Source of the DNA: Planctomyces sp. | Lineage (GTDB): Bacteria; Planctomycetota; Planctomycetia; Planctomycetales; Planctomycetaceae | NCBI GenBank assembly: GCA_005791255.1 | Contig: SXXK01000127.1 | Coordinates: 1 to 43,726 of the forward strand | Reading direction: 5' to 3' | Length of the DNA: 43,726 nucleotides | Shown here: piece after piece, positions 28,146 to 36,992 of the stretch | Position numbering within the stretch: the first letter of the stretch is position 1 | Layout: each line of letters begins with the position of its first letter | Notes under the pieces: model-generated | Seen by the model: the letters and a program-made list of their open reading frames with translations, nothing else | Told to the model about the DNA's origin: nothing | Databases searched by the model: none | Program-made: the position numbers and the translations under genes

Positions 28146-29024
28146 ATGACAGAACTGTTTCTCGGTTGCCCTGTCTGGGCCTGCGAATCCTGGAAAGGAT
28201 CGCTGTTCACTCGCACAGCCTCGCGCCGCGACTGGCTGCCTCAGTATTCGTCGGTATTTCGGACCGTCGAGGGCAACAGCACCTTTTACGCATTGCCGCC
28301 CCTTGACCGCTTTCACGAATGGGGCAGCGCAGCGACCCCCGGATTTCGCTTCTGCCTCAAAGTCAGTCGTTCCATAACACACGATTGCAGACTCCGAAAC
28401 GCTGATACAGAGTTGTCTCGATTCACAGCGGCAGCTGAGGTGCTCAGCAGTTACCAGGTGCTTGGCCCATCCTTCATTCAGTTGCCACCCGACTTCTCAC
28501 CGGCCGAGGCCCCGGCACTGCAGGACTTCCTCAACCAGTTGCCCACACATCTTCCGTGGGCCGTCGAAGTGCGACATCATGCATGGTTTGATCAGGGGCG
28601 ACATGAGCAATGGCTGATCGATCTGCTGACGCACCGCGGACTGGACTTCGTGATTTTTGATTCCCGCCCGCTCTATTCCGCCCCTCCGGCAGATGACGTG
28701 GAACGCATCTCGCAATCTCGAAAACCCAAAACTCCATTGCGACACACGGTCACCGGACGACACCCCTTCCTGAGAATCGTGGGACGCAATCAGGTATCGC
28801 AGACTCTTCCCTGGCTGACAGAATGGGGTCCCGTGATCGCCAGCTGGCTGCAGCAGGGACTGCAGCCGTTTGTCTTCACTCACGCTCCGGATGATCGATT
28901 TGCGCCGGACTTTGCTGCATTGATGCATGCACAGATCAGTTTATCGCATCCAGCTTTGCCCGCACTGCCACCATGGCCCGGACAACAACAGCCTGCCATT
29001 CGCCAGAAGTCCCTTTTCGACTGA
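28146..29024 (+). CDS. DUF72 domain-containing protein
   Basis: FLGCPVWACESWKGSLF, FRTVEGNSTFYALPP, FRFCLKVSRSITHD, WAVEVRHHAWF. Confidence 0.87.
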   Translation: MTELFLGCPVWACESWKGSLFTRTASRRDWLPQYSSVFRTVEGNSTFYALPPLDRFHEWGSAATPGFRFCLKVSRSITHDCRLRNADTELSRFTAAAEVLSSYQVLGPSFIQLPPDFSPAEAPALQDFLNQLPTHLPWAVEVRHHAWFDQGRHEQWLIDLLTHRGLDFVIFDSRPLYSAPPADDVERISQSRKPKTPLRHTVTGRHPFLRIVGRNQVSQTLPWLTEWGPVIASWLQQGLQPFVFTHAPDDRFAPDFAALMHAQISLSHPALPALPPWPGQQQPAIRQKSLFD

Positions 29025-29057
29025 TTGCCTGGTCCAACTCAGCAGCACCGACAATTC

Positions 29058-30929
29058 TCAGGCACCCGGCCCCCGCAACGCATCAGCGATCCAGTCCAGA
29101 TCCTCAGCCTGCACCGCTGCAGCACCAGCACTGCGCACAGCCCCGGCTGCGGTCAGCGCATTCATCACGAGGACACGCAGCACACTGGCCAGAGGACTGG
29201 ACACACCGCTCCGCAGAGCATTCTGAACCAGCCTGTGCGTACGGTTCAGAACCACTTCATTGCGACCGGTTGGCGCCTGCCGAAAGTGAGCATCGATCAG
29301 TCGCTGAAAGCCCGTTGGGATATCACCTTCCCGACGCAGTTCTTCGAACGTACGAGCCAGTTCATAACGATCGTTCAGAAACGCAACCACCGGCGGACCG
29401 GACGCGAGCGAGGCTATCATGACGCGCGCATCAGTGCTGGAAAAATAATCCTGCCAGCCAGCGGCCAGATCTTCAGGATCCGTCATCCCAAGAACGATGC
29501 GATTGAAATTCCGAGCCGAAGGAGTGGCCTGTCGCAGTTCCACCCCGCCATCTTCATCAACCAGCATCTCAGCCAGCAGACTCTCTTCGAAGCTGCGAAC
29601 CGCGTGCACGCAGGGAACAGTGATCCGACTGAAAAGTTCATCAAGGTAACGTTCCTGACGCCGGTCAGCGTTGTACCAGACCACACTTTCGAGATCGTTC
29701 TCATACAGCGGATCCGCAGCACTCTGCTGCAGAATCTCATCCAGCAGCAGTGGACCCTTCGACGTCTGAAACCGATACACCCTGCGCAACAGAAACCTCA
29801 GTCGCACCTCGGACAATGCCGCCCCGGCGAAATGGTAGCGATGCCAGGTGACGATGGACTCAAGACGCGAACCCGGCTGATCCGCCAGATCCTCCAGATG
29901 CTGATACAAGTGCTCCTCAAGTGTCCTGCGGAGCGCCCTGAAGTTATCATCACGAACCAGGTCCTCGCGACTGGCCACCGGAGTCCCGTCTTCCAGTTCC
30001 AGAATGCCGCGAAAGAAACTGCCCCACGCCGGCAGCAGATCGCGAACGCGACGCGAAATCACCATGCGACGCACAGTCACAGCAACGGTCGACTCGTCAG
30101 CAAAACCCGGGGTTCTCTGCGGCGAAATGTACAGCGCACCGGCAATCGTCAGAGGATGCTCCATGCGAATCGGGATCACATCCAGAGGTGCCTCGTTGAA
30201 GTAGTCAGCCAAAGCCAGCTCCAGCGACTCAGGCTCCGGCGTCGCCTCAAACCACGGTGCATTGATGACATTCACACGGGCAGGACGGTCGTTGACATGA
30301 ATCGGCACCGGCAGAAAATCCGCAAACTCGCGAATTGCCCCCTCAAGTGACTCGAGCGATTCGCACCACATGCGAAATTGTGGTTTCAGATGCAGCGTCA
30401 CACTGGTACCGAATTGCGTCCGATCGGAAGATGACAGACGAATCTCGGTGCCCGGCCCCGCTTCCCAGCAGACCCCTTCGTCACTGTCCTCGCTGCGACT
30501 TTCCACCTTCAGAAAATCGGCCAGCATAAAGGCACTGAACAATCCAATCCCAAACTGCCCCACCAGTCCCTCGCCATCACCCACAATCGTGCTCTTCACG
30601 GCCGTGGACCGACGGCCCTTCAGGATCCCCGTCATGCCGATTCCCAACGTGCCCAGATACTGCTCTGCCTCTTCCGCTGTCAGTCCGACTCCGTCGTCCG
30701 TAAACGTCAGAGTTCCTGCGGCAGCGTCCTGGTGGATGTCAATCCGTCCGCGAAACTGCAGGTCTCTGGCACGACGCCGCAGAATCGCGTCGTAAGAGTT
30801 TTGAATCAACTCACGAATCGGAGTATCCAGGCGGCTGTACAACGACGATCCCATGATCTCGATGATGCCGGCGATATCCACTCGAAACGGGATCTGACGA
30901 CTCCACACGCGATGTACCCTGACATGCAC
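29058..30929 (-). CDS. HSP90-family (HtpG-like) GHKL ATPase
   Basis: FRVDIAGIIEIMGSSLYSRLDTPIRELIQNSYDAI, FTDDGVGLTAEEAEQYLGTLGIG, GQFGIGLFSAFMLAD; GTG start. Confidence 0.87.
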   Translation of the reverse strand: MHVRVHRVWSRQIPFRVDIAGIIEIMGSSLYSRLDTPIRELIQNSYDAILRRRARDLQFRGRIDIHQDAAAGTLTFTDDGVGLTAEEAEQYLGTLGIGMTGILKGRRSTAVKSTIVGDGEGLVGQFGIGLFSAFMLADFLKVESRSEDSDEGVCWEAGPGTEIRLSSSDRTQFGTSVTLHLKPQFRMWCESLESLEGAIREFADFLPVPIHVNDRPARVNVINAPWFEATPEPESLELALADYFNEAPLDVIPIRMEHPLTIAGALYISPQRTPGFADESTVAVTVRRMVISRRVRDLLPAWGSFFRGILELEDGTPVASREDLVRDDNFRALRRTLEEHLYQHLEDLADQPGSRLESIVTWHRYHFAGAALSEVRLRFLLRRVYRFQTSKGPLLLDEILQQSAADPLYENDLESVVWYNADRRQERYLDELFSRITVPCVHAVRSFEESLLAEMLVDEDGGVELRQATPSARNFNRIVLGMTDPEDLAAGWQDYFSSTDARVMIASLASGPPVVAFLNDRYELARTFEELRREGDIPTGFQRLIDAHFRQAPTGRNEVVLNRTHRLVQNALRSGVSSPLASVLRVLVMNALTAAGAVRSAGAAAVQAEDLDWIADALRGPGA

Positions 30930-30932
30930 TGA

Positions 30933-30956
30933 TGAAAACCTGAACCGCGGTTTTCA
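30933..30956 (-). promoter_or_regulatory. Leader hairpin immediately upstream of the HSP90-like gene
   Basis: 8-bp perfect inverted repeat TGAAAACC / GGTTTTCA with an 8-nt loop, 3 nt upstream of the putative GTG start. Confidence 0.4.
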
Positions 30957-31170
30957 GATTCTTCTGAACATTGACAACCGCTGGGGCCAACTGGCAAGTT
31001 TACCCCTGAGACGCGGAATCCGCAAACAAACCCGGAACCTCCTGCACTTCAGGAAATCCCTGCCACTGACTGCTTGTCTGCAGCACCCGGCTGTGGCAGC
31101 ATGCATTGACGGAATTCACGCCGCAGCCGAGATCCCCGCGTTCCCCACCTGACTACCGGAATACAATCGG

Positions 31171-32571
31171 ATGCCCTCAACGCAGGAAAACCCTTTTGAA
31201 CCCGCACAAATCCGTCAACCAGCCGGCCACATTCGATACGTTGTACTGGCATGGCTGTGTGCCCTGTCCGGAATTCTCTACCTCGATCGCATCTGCATCT
31301 CAGCTGCTCTCGGACGAATCAGCGAAGAACTGCAAATCTCCAATACCGGTGGCAGCTTCGTGCTGATGGCCTTCACTCTTGCCTACGGCCTGTTTGAAGT
31401 TCCCACAGGCCGCTGGGGAGACGCATGGGGAGCTCGAAAGGTACTCACACGCATCTCACTCTGGTGGTCCGTCTTCACTGTTCTCACTGGTCTCTGCAAC
31501 GGACTGACTTCCCTGATCATCGTACGATTTCTGTTCGGCGCGGGTGAAGCGGGTGCGTTTCCAAACGCAGCGCGAGTCGTCTCGCGCTGGTTCCCAATTC
31601 ACGAACGCGGACGTGTGCAGGGAATCCTGCTGGCAGCTTCACAGACCGGCGGGGCCATCGCACCATGGCTGGCTGCTGCTCTTATCGAAAACATTGGATG
31701 GCGTTTGACATTTGCCGCTTTTGGCAGCGTTGGATTCTTCTGGGCCTTCGGGTTTTATTTCTGGTTCCGTGATGAACCCGCACAACATGCGTCTGTAAAC
31801 CCGGCCGAACTGCAACTTATCGCAGCCGGAACAAAACTCCCTCCAGCTCCACCCAGCGGTACATTCCGTGACTGGAAAAACAACCGCGGCGCCAAGGACA
31901 GCAGAATACATCACGAACCAGTGCCCCCGGTACCCTGGGCACTGGTGTTCGCCAGCCCCAGTGTCCGCATGCTGAGCGCCATCATGGTTTGTGCCTCCTT
32001 CAACAGCTACATCTACTTCTCCTGGTTCCCGCGTTACCTTGAAAAGGGTCGTGGCCTGACGCCGGCCGATGCCGGGATGATGACATCCGTCGTACTCGCA
32101 TGCGCTGCCGCCGGCACATTCTTTGGTGGCTGGATGGTCGACAGACTGCAGATTTCAAAATACCCGGCGCGCAGCCGAGTCGCGGGCCCCACCGCATTTC
32201 TCTCCGCCGCTGCACTGCTGGCGTCCGCACTGCTCTGCTCAGATCACCGGATCGCGGTCCTGCTCACCGGCGGCTCCTGCTTCGCCACGCAGGCAACACA
32301 GTCCCTCTGGTGGTCCTGCGCCATCGGCATCAGCGGAAGACACACCGGAGCACTTTTTGGACTCATGAATTCCGCCGGCGTCTTCGGTGCCATGACCTCG
32401 CAACTGCTCGTAGGTCTTCTCGCAGACGCTCTGGGACGCCTCAACCTCAGTGGCCGGGCCCAGTGGGACCCGATCTTCTACATCAACTGCCTCGTACTGC
32501 TCACCGCGGCCGCACTGTGGCTGAAATTCGTGTTCGCACCCGTGGAAGGCAGCCCCGACAAGTCATCCTGA
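31171..32571 (+). CDS. MFS transporter
   Basis: YLDRICISAALGRISEEL, FEVPTGRWGDAWGARKVL, RFLFGAGEAGAFPNAARVVSRWFPIHERGRVQGILL; ~12 hydrophobic segments. Confidence 0.93.
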   Translation: MPSTQENPFEPAQIRQPAGHIRYVVLAWLCALSGILYLDRICISAALGRISEELQISNTGGSFVLMAFTLAYGLFEVPTGRWGDAWGARKVLTRISLWWSVFTVLTGLCNGLTSLIIVRFLFGAGEAGAFPNAARVVSRWFPIHERGRVQGILLAASQTGGAIAPWLAAALIENIGWRLTFAAFGSVGFFWAFGFYFWFRDEPAQHASVNPAELQLIAAGTKLPPAPPSGTFRDWKNNRGAKDSRIHHEPVPPVPWALVFASPSVRMLSAIMVCASFNSYIYFSWFPRYLEKGRGLTPADAGMMTSVVLACAAAGTFFGGWMVDRLQISKYPARSRVAGPTAFLSAAALLASALLCSDHRIAVLLTGGSCFATQATQSLWWSCAIGISGRHTGALFGLMNSAGVFGAMTSQLLVGLLADALGRLNLSGRAQWDPIFYINCLVLLTAAALWLKFVFAPVEGSPDKSS

Positions 32572-32586
32572 ACCGGAGACCACATC

Positions 32587-33435
32587 ATGCCCATCATCGA
32601 CATTCACAGCCATTACTGGCGGTACCCGGAACATTTCCAGGAAGACTTTCGCAATCAGGCAAAACGTGCCCGGGCCGGCGTGGACGTCGACCTGACCGTC
32701 AACTACAGCAGCTACCGCGAGACCTCTCCACCCAATGTCCGTACCGTCGTCTTCGGTGGCAAGGCAAAACTCAGTGGACTGTGGGTGGATGACCGCGACA
32801 TCGCGGCGTATGTCAGCCAGCACCCCGAACAGCTGATCGGATTTCTGTCACTCGATCCAACTCAACCCGGCTGGCAGCGCGAACTGCAGTACGGTCACCA
32901 GGAACTGGGTCTGCGAGGGATCAAAATGATGCCCATGTACGCAGGCTTTCGTCCCGACGACGAAAGACTGAATGAACTCTGGCAGTACGCTTCCCTGCAT
33001 CACCTGCCGGTCCTGCTGCATACCGGCACCACATTCATTTCCCAGGCACCGTTGCAGTTCACCTTCCCTGCACTGCTGGATACCGTCGCCACCAGATTTC
33101 CGGAACTGCGGCTGATCCTCGCTCACCTCGGCCATCCGTTCGAAGGCGAATGTGTAGCCGTGATCCGCAAACATCCACATGTCTACGCTGACGTTTCCGC
33201 CCTGCACTACCGCCCGTGGCAACTTTACAACAGCCTCATGCTGGTTCAGGAATACGGAGTCTGGCACAAGCTGCTGTTCGGCACGGATTACCCATTCACC
33301 ACCGTGAACGATTCACTGAGTGGACTGCGACGCCTGAATGATCAACTGGAAGGCACCCGACTGCCGCGACTCGATGCGGAAGCCCTTGAAACCATGATCT
33401 TCCGTGACAGCCTGACACTGCTGGGACTGCAGTAA
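32587..33435 (+). CDS. Amidohydrolase family protein
   Basis: IIDIHSHYW, GLRGIKMMPMYAGF, LPVLLHTGTTF, LRLILAHLGHPF, KLLFGTDYPFT. Confidence 0.92.
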   Translation: MPIIDIHSHYWRYPEHFQEDFRNQAKRARAGVDVDLTVNYSSYRETSPPNVRTVVFGGKAKLSGLWVDDRDIAAYVSQHPEQLIGFLSLDPTQPGWQRELQYGHQELGLRGIKMMPMYAGFRPDDERLNELWQYASLHHLPVLLHTGTTFISQAPLQFTFPALLDTVATRFPELRLILAHLGHPFEGECVAVIRKHPHVYADVSALHYRPWQLYNSLMLVQEYGVWHKLLFGTDYPFTTVNDSLSGLRRLNDQLEGTRLPRLDAEALETMIFRDSLTLLGLQ

Positions 33436-33437
33436 AC

Positions 33438-34958
33438 TCACTCCGCTGCACTGTCCCGCGCCACGGAAATCTCAGTCCGCCCAGGAAAATCCAGCAGGTC
33501 TGCAAAGACCCTGACGCAGCCTGTGGAATCGACAGCCAGCGAAGAGTGCGAGACACGGATTCTTGGCACTGCCGAGGACTCCGGCGACAGCGTCGAGTCC
33601 AGCGGTCGCCAGCTGCCCTCCACAAAGGCCTCAACCCACATATGCGGGGCAAAAGCCGAGGCCCTCGGCACAAATACAAAACCCACGACCACCCGTGATG
33701 CGATCTTCTCTGCCCTCAGCAGCGCCGCCAGCAGCACAGCATGCTCCGTGCAGTCCCCACGCCACGACTTCAGCACTGCTGAGGCTGGCTGCTGAAGTGT
33801 CGACAGAGCCGAAAACTGCATCCGGCTGCGAACATACTCCTCCAACCGCTCACATTTCACCTGCGGATCACTGGTATTGCCCGCAGCCAGCACAGCTGCT
33901 CGTGCAACCTCTGCATTCGCGCAATCGATCCACCTGCTGGAACCAAGGTATTCCGAAATATCACCGGGCTTCATACGAACCCGAGCTGCAGCAGCCTTTC
34001 CGGCGGGATCCAAAAGCATCACCCGCGTCTCACCGTCCACCCCTTCCTGCACCCGCTGAAATTCCGCAGACTGCAGAACTCCCCGCAGCTCCGGCGGAAT
34101 CCGCAGGCTCAACTGCATCGTGCGATCAACACCCCACTCCACACTGCCAGTCACCGGGATCATCGTCCGCAACTGCAGATCCAGAGCTTCTGTGCTTTCA
34201 CAGCCCAGTGCTTTGGCCGGCTCTGACCGACGAATCGACAATCGAGCCCCCAGGACACGCTGGTCTGATCCCTCAAACTCGCCGTTCCGAAAAATCAACG
34301 TCGATCGCTCCACCTCAGGAAACTCCAGCGGGCGAAATTCGTACATCAGCTCTGCTGACGTACCTGTTTCAGAGTCACCTGTACGCTGGACTTTTGACGT
34401 CAGCTCAAACTGCAGCTCCGCCGATTCACTGCTCTCCGGAAAAAACACAGATGTGGTCCAGATCCTGGCGTCCTCAGGAAACTCCGTCCGCAGCCAGCCC
34501 GCAATCAAAGGTGATCTGGGCTGCTGTGGACATTCCACCAGTGACTTGACTGCAGCCCCACCGGTGCCATCCCGAACCTCAAATGCCCCGATTGAGTCCT
34601 GCCAGACGCCACTTCGCTGCAAAAGCACCCCATCAGCCGCTGCCCGCCGCAGATTCCAGCGCACCAAACGCCCGTCCTGCATCTCCACCGTTGACAGCCT
34701 GGCCCGAACTGAAAGATCCGTTCCCAATCGCTTCAAACGCAGCACAGTCTCGCGCTCACACCGACGAAGTCTTCCCAACACGGGATCGCTGATCTCCTCT
34801 GACAACAGCAGTTCATGCCCCGCAGGCTGACCATCAAACACTATCCGATACCAGCGCTCATCACCCAGCAGCGAATCCCCCTCCGGACTGCGGCCCACGC
34901 ACACAAAAAAAACCGGCAACAGCCGCTGCAGTACACACCTCACAATCGATACAGACAT
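33438..34958 (-). CDS. Transglutaminase-like domain protein
   Basis: C-terminal LKSWRGDCTEHAVLLAALLRAEKIASRVVVGFVF...PHMWVEAFVEGSWRPLDST core; N-terminal signal peptide. Confidence 0.87.
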   Translation of the reverse strand: MSVSIVRCVLQRLLPVFFVCVGRSPEGDSLLGDERWYRIVFDGQPAGHELLLSEEISDPVLGRLRRCERETVLRLKRLGTDLSVRARLSTVEMQDGRLVRWNLRRAAADGVLLQRSGVWQDSIGAFEVRDGTGGAAVKSLVECPQQPRSPLIAGWLRTEFPEDARIWTTSVFFPESSESAELQFELTSKVQRTGDSETGTSAELMYEFRPLEFPEVERSTLIFRNGEFEGSDQRVLGARLSIRRSEPAKALGCESTEALDLQLRTMIPVTGSVEWGVDRTMQLSLRIPPELRGVLQSAEFQRVQEGVDGETRVMLLDPAGKAAAARVRMKPGDISEYLGSSRWIDCANAEVARAAVLAAGNTSDPQVKCERLEEYVRSRMQFSALSTLQQPASAVLKSWRGDCTEHAVLLAALLRAEKIASRVVVGFVFVPRASAFAPHMWVEAFVEGSWRPLDSTLSPESSAVPRIRVSHSSLAVDSTGCVRVFADLLDFPGRTEISVARDSAAE

Positions 34959-35201
34959 CTGGCCCAGCTCCAGTACTTTTCACGGATCCGAATCCCGATT
35001 TCAGCGATTGCCCCAATTATACCGCCTCACCCCCTCCCGCGCACAGCCGACAACCACTGCAGGCAACGCACGAAAACTCAGCGCGATGCACGAATTCCGC
35101 AGATTTCCCCGAAACCCCCGACACTCCCAAAATTCCGGTGCTAGGCTCAAAACTGTCAATTCGGCGTCTCGCTCACACGGCCATCCGTGAGAACCAATAC
35201 C

Positions 35202-35885
35202 ATGGGTTTCCTGCAGAATTTCCTCAAAACCGGCTACCGCGACGGTACTCCGTCCGGCGATGTCAGCAGCTTTCGTCACCTGTCCGAAGAACAACTGGAA
35301 CAGCACATGAGCGTGTCTCGGTACGGTGATTTCACGCTCACCGATGCCATCAGACCAGCCTACAGTCTCGAAGTCATCCCCAGAACCGGTTACCGTCATG
35401 AGTGTTACGCAGACGAGGAAACCGGAGTAAAAATCCCTGTCCTGATGGCTTCCGTCAGTAAAGAACATCTGTTTGATGTCTTTATGTCGCTGCTGGAACC
35501 CCTCGGACCTGTCGTCGATGTGGTCCTCGAAACCAGCCACGAACGAGCACCAGGACAGCACTCCGACATGTACCGCGAACAAATTGACCTGCCGGTACTG
35601 CAAAGTGTTCTTTATGACTTTGAAGAACTGCTGCTCAACGATGGATGCTGTGGTTTGGCTGTACTGAACCCCAACCTCCCGCTCGAAGTACAACTCGACG
35701 AACACAAACTGCTGTTCGTCTACGGGCGACAGAATCGAGCGTGCGAACTGACACTGCGACGATCACAGATTCCACTGATCGAAGACATGCGAGTCATCAC
35801 GGAAGCGGAACACGTGCACAGTTCCAGCAACGAGCTGCACGATCGATTCCTTGAACTTTGCTGTCGACTTGGAATCGATATCTGA
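35202..35885 (+). CDS. Conserved-type hypothetical protein
   Basis: 227-aa ORF from MGFLQNFLKTGYRDG; no TM; no family recognised by eye. Confidence 0.6.
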   Translation: MGFLQNFLKTGYRDGTPSGDVSSFRHLSEEQLEQHMSVSRYGDFTLTDAIRPAYSLEVIPRTGYRHECYADEETGVKIPVLMASVSKEHLFDVFMSLLEPLGPVVDVVLETSHERAPGQHSDMYREQIDLPVLQSVLYDFEELLLNDGCCGLAVLNPNLPLEVQLDEHKLLFVYGRQNRACELTLRRSQIPLIEDMRVITEAEHVHSSSNELHDRFLELCCRLGIDI

Positions 35886-35896
35886 CAGACCACGCC

Positions 35897-36850
35897 ATGA
35901 ATCGGCTCCTCCTGAAATTCTGTGAATCGCTGCCCGGCTGGCTTGCACTTGCAGCCATCTCCCTGCTGCAGACCGGATGTGCTGCGCTGCGCCCCACGAC
36001 CGAAATCAGTGCAGCACAAAGCAGACTCACAGAGATCACGGCAACAGAAGAAGCCACCTCTGAACCGGTGTTCGATGCCCCCCGCGAAATCGCCGGAAAC
36101 ACTCCGAATACCGCGAATACCGCGGCCGGCAGTCCGACGGCCGGACTGCATTTACCGAGCCTCACCATGCAGGCTCCTGCGGCATTTCACTGGAAAAACA
36201 GCGCTCTGTCAGCCGGTGGCAGGCCATTGCAGTACTGCATCACAGGCGACGGCACATTCCGCACTGTAATCGTCGGCAGCACGCTCGGAAATGATCCGGC
36301 TGCGGTGGATTTAACAGAGAAACTTGCCCGCCACCTGCACGATAACAGCCTCATTTATGGTGGTTTTCAGGCGCTGGTGATCAGAACACTGAATCCCGAT
36401 GGTGAAGCAAACAGGAAGTCGGTTAATGCATTCGGACGAATCATCAACCGACAGTTTGTCTCTGAATCAGACGGACTGTCAGCCAACTGCCCGGAAGCTG
36501 ACTTGCTGAGGCGGCTGATCCGAAACGAGCATCCGGATCGAATCCTGCACATTCGAACCATCCGCAGCCCTGCAGGTGCCCTGGGCAGTGACTCAGACTC
36601 CGCACCGCTGGCCGCCAGCGTCAGCCAGTCACTGAGCTTCACACGCTTCCTGTACCCTCAGGATGCTGCAGTCGGAACTCTGGAACATTACTGTGCCAGT
36701 CAGCAGCAGTGTCAGGTGATAACCTTCGCATTTCCAGACACAATGTCCTCATCGGCAGCCTGGAACTGCTATCAGGACAGCCTGCTGAATCTCGTTCTCA
36801 ACCAAAGCCCGACAAAAACCGCAATCAAAACTGCGGGCTCAAGTCGCTGA
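35897..36850 (+). CDS. Putative lipoprotein with a divergent M14 (MpaA-like) carboxypeptidase-type fold
   Basis: Lipobox LLQTGC; IVGSTLGNDPAAVDLTEKLARHL and IRTLNPDGEANRKSVNAFGRIINRQF resemble the M14 GGIHGDE.. and NPDG...NRN motifs. Confidence 0.6.
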   Translation: MNRLLLKFCESLPGWLALAAISLLQTGCAALRPTTEISAAQSRLTEITATEEATSEPVFDAPREIAGNTPNTANTAAGSPTAGLHLPSLTMQAPAAFHWKNSALSAGGRPLQYCITGDGTFRTVIVGSTLGNDPAAVDLTEKLARHLHDNSLIYGGFQALVIRTLNPDGEANRKSVNAFGRIINRQFVSESDGLSANCPEADLLRRLIRNEHPDRILHIRTIRSPAGALGSDSDSAPLAASVSQSLSFTRFLYPQDAAVGTLEHYCASQQQCQVITFAFPDTMSSSAAWNCYQDSLLNLVLNQSPTKTAIKTAGSSR

Positions 36851-36872
36851 TCCCTTGTGCGTAAACAAAGAA

Positions 36873-36898
36873 GAGGCCGGCGGAAATCCGCCGGCCTC
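36873..36898 (-). terminator. Strong hairpin between convergent genes, likely - strand terminator of the repeat-tailed peroxidase
   Basis: GAGGCCGGCGG-AAAT-CCGCCGGCCTC perfect 11-bp stem; - strand continues TTCTTTGTTT. Confidence 0.7.
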
Positions 36899-36992
36899 AG
36901 CATATCTGTCAGTCAGTCCGCGTCACCCTGATTACGCTTCCCAAACTGATTGTCCTTCCTTCACGCCTGACACAACAGAGTCACTCCGGGAC

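Noticed and set aside
29025-30350. 441-aa + strand ORF
   Set aside because: Antisense shadow of the HSP90-like gene; no domain signature.
33563-34549. 328-aa + strand ORF
   Set aside because: Antisense to the transglutaminase-like gene; Pro/Ser/Ala-rich shadow.
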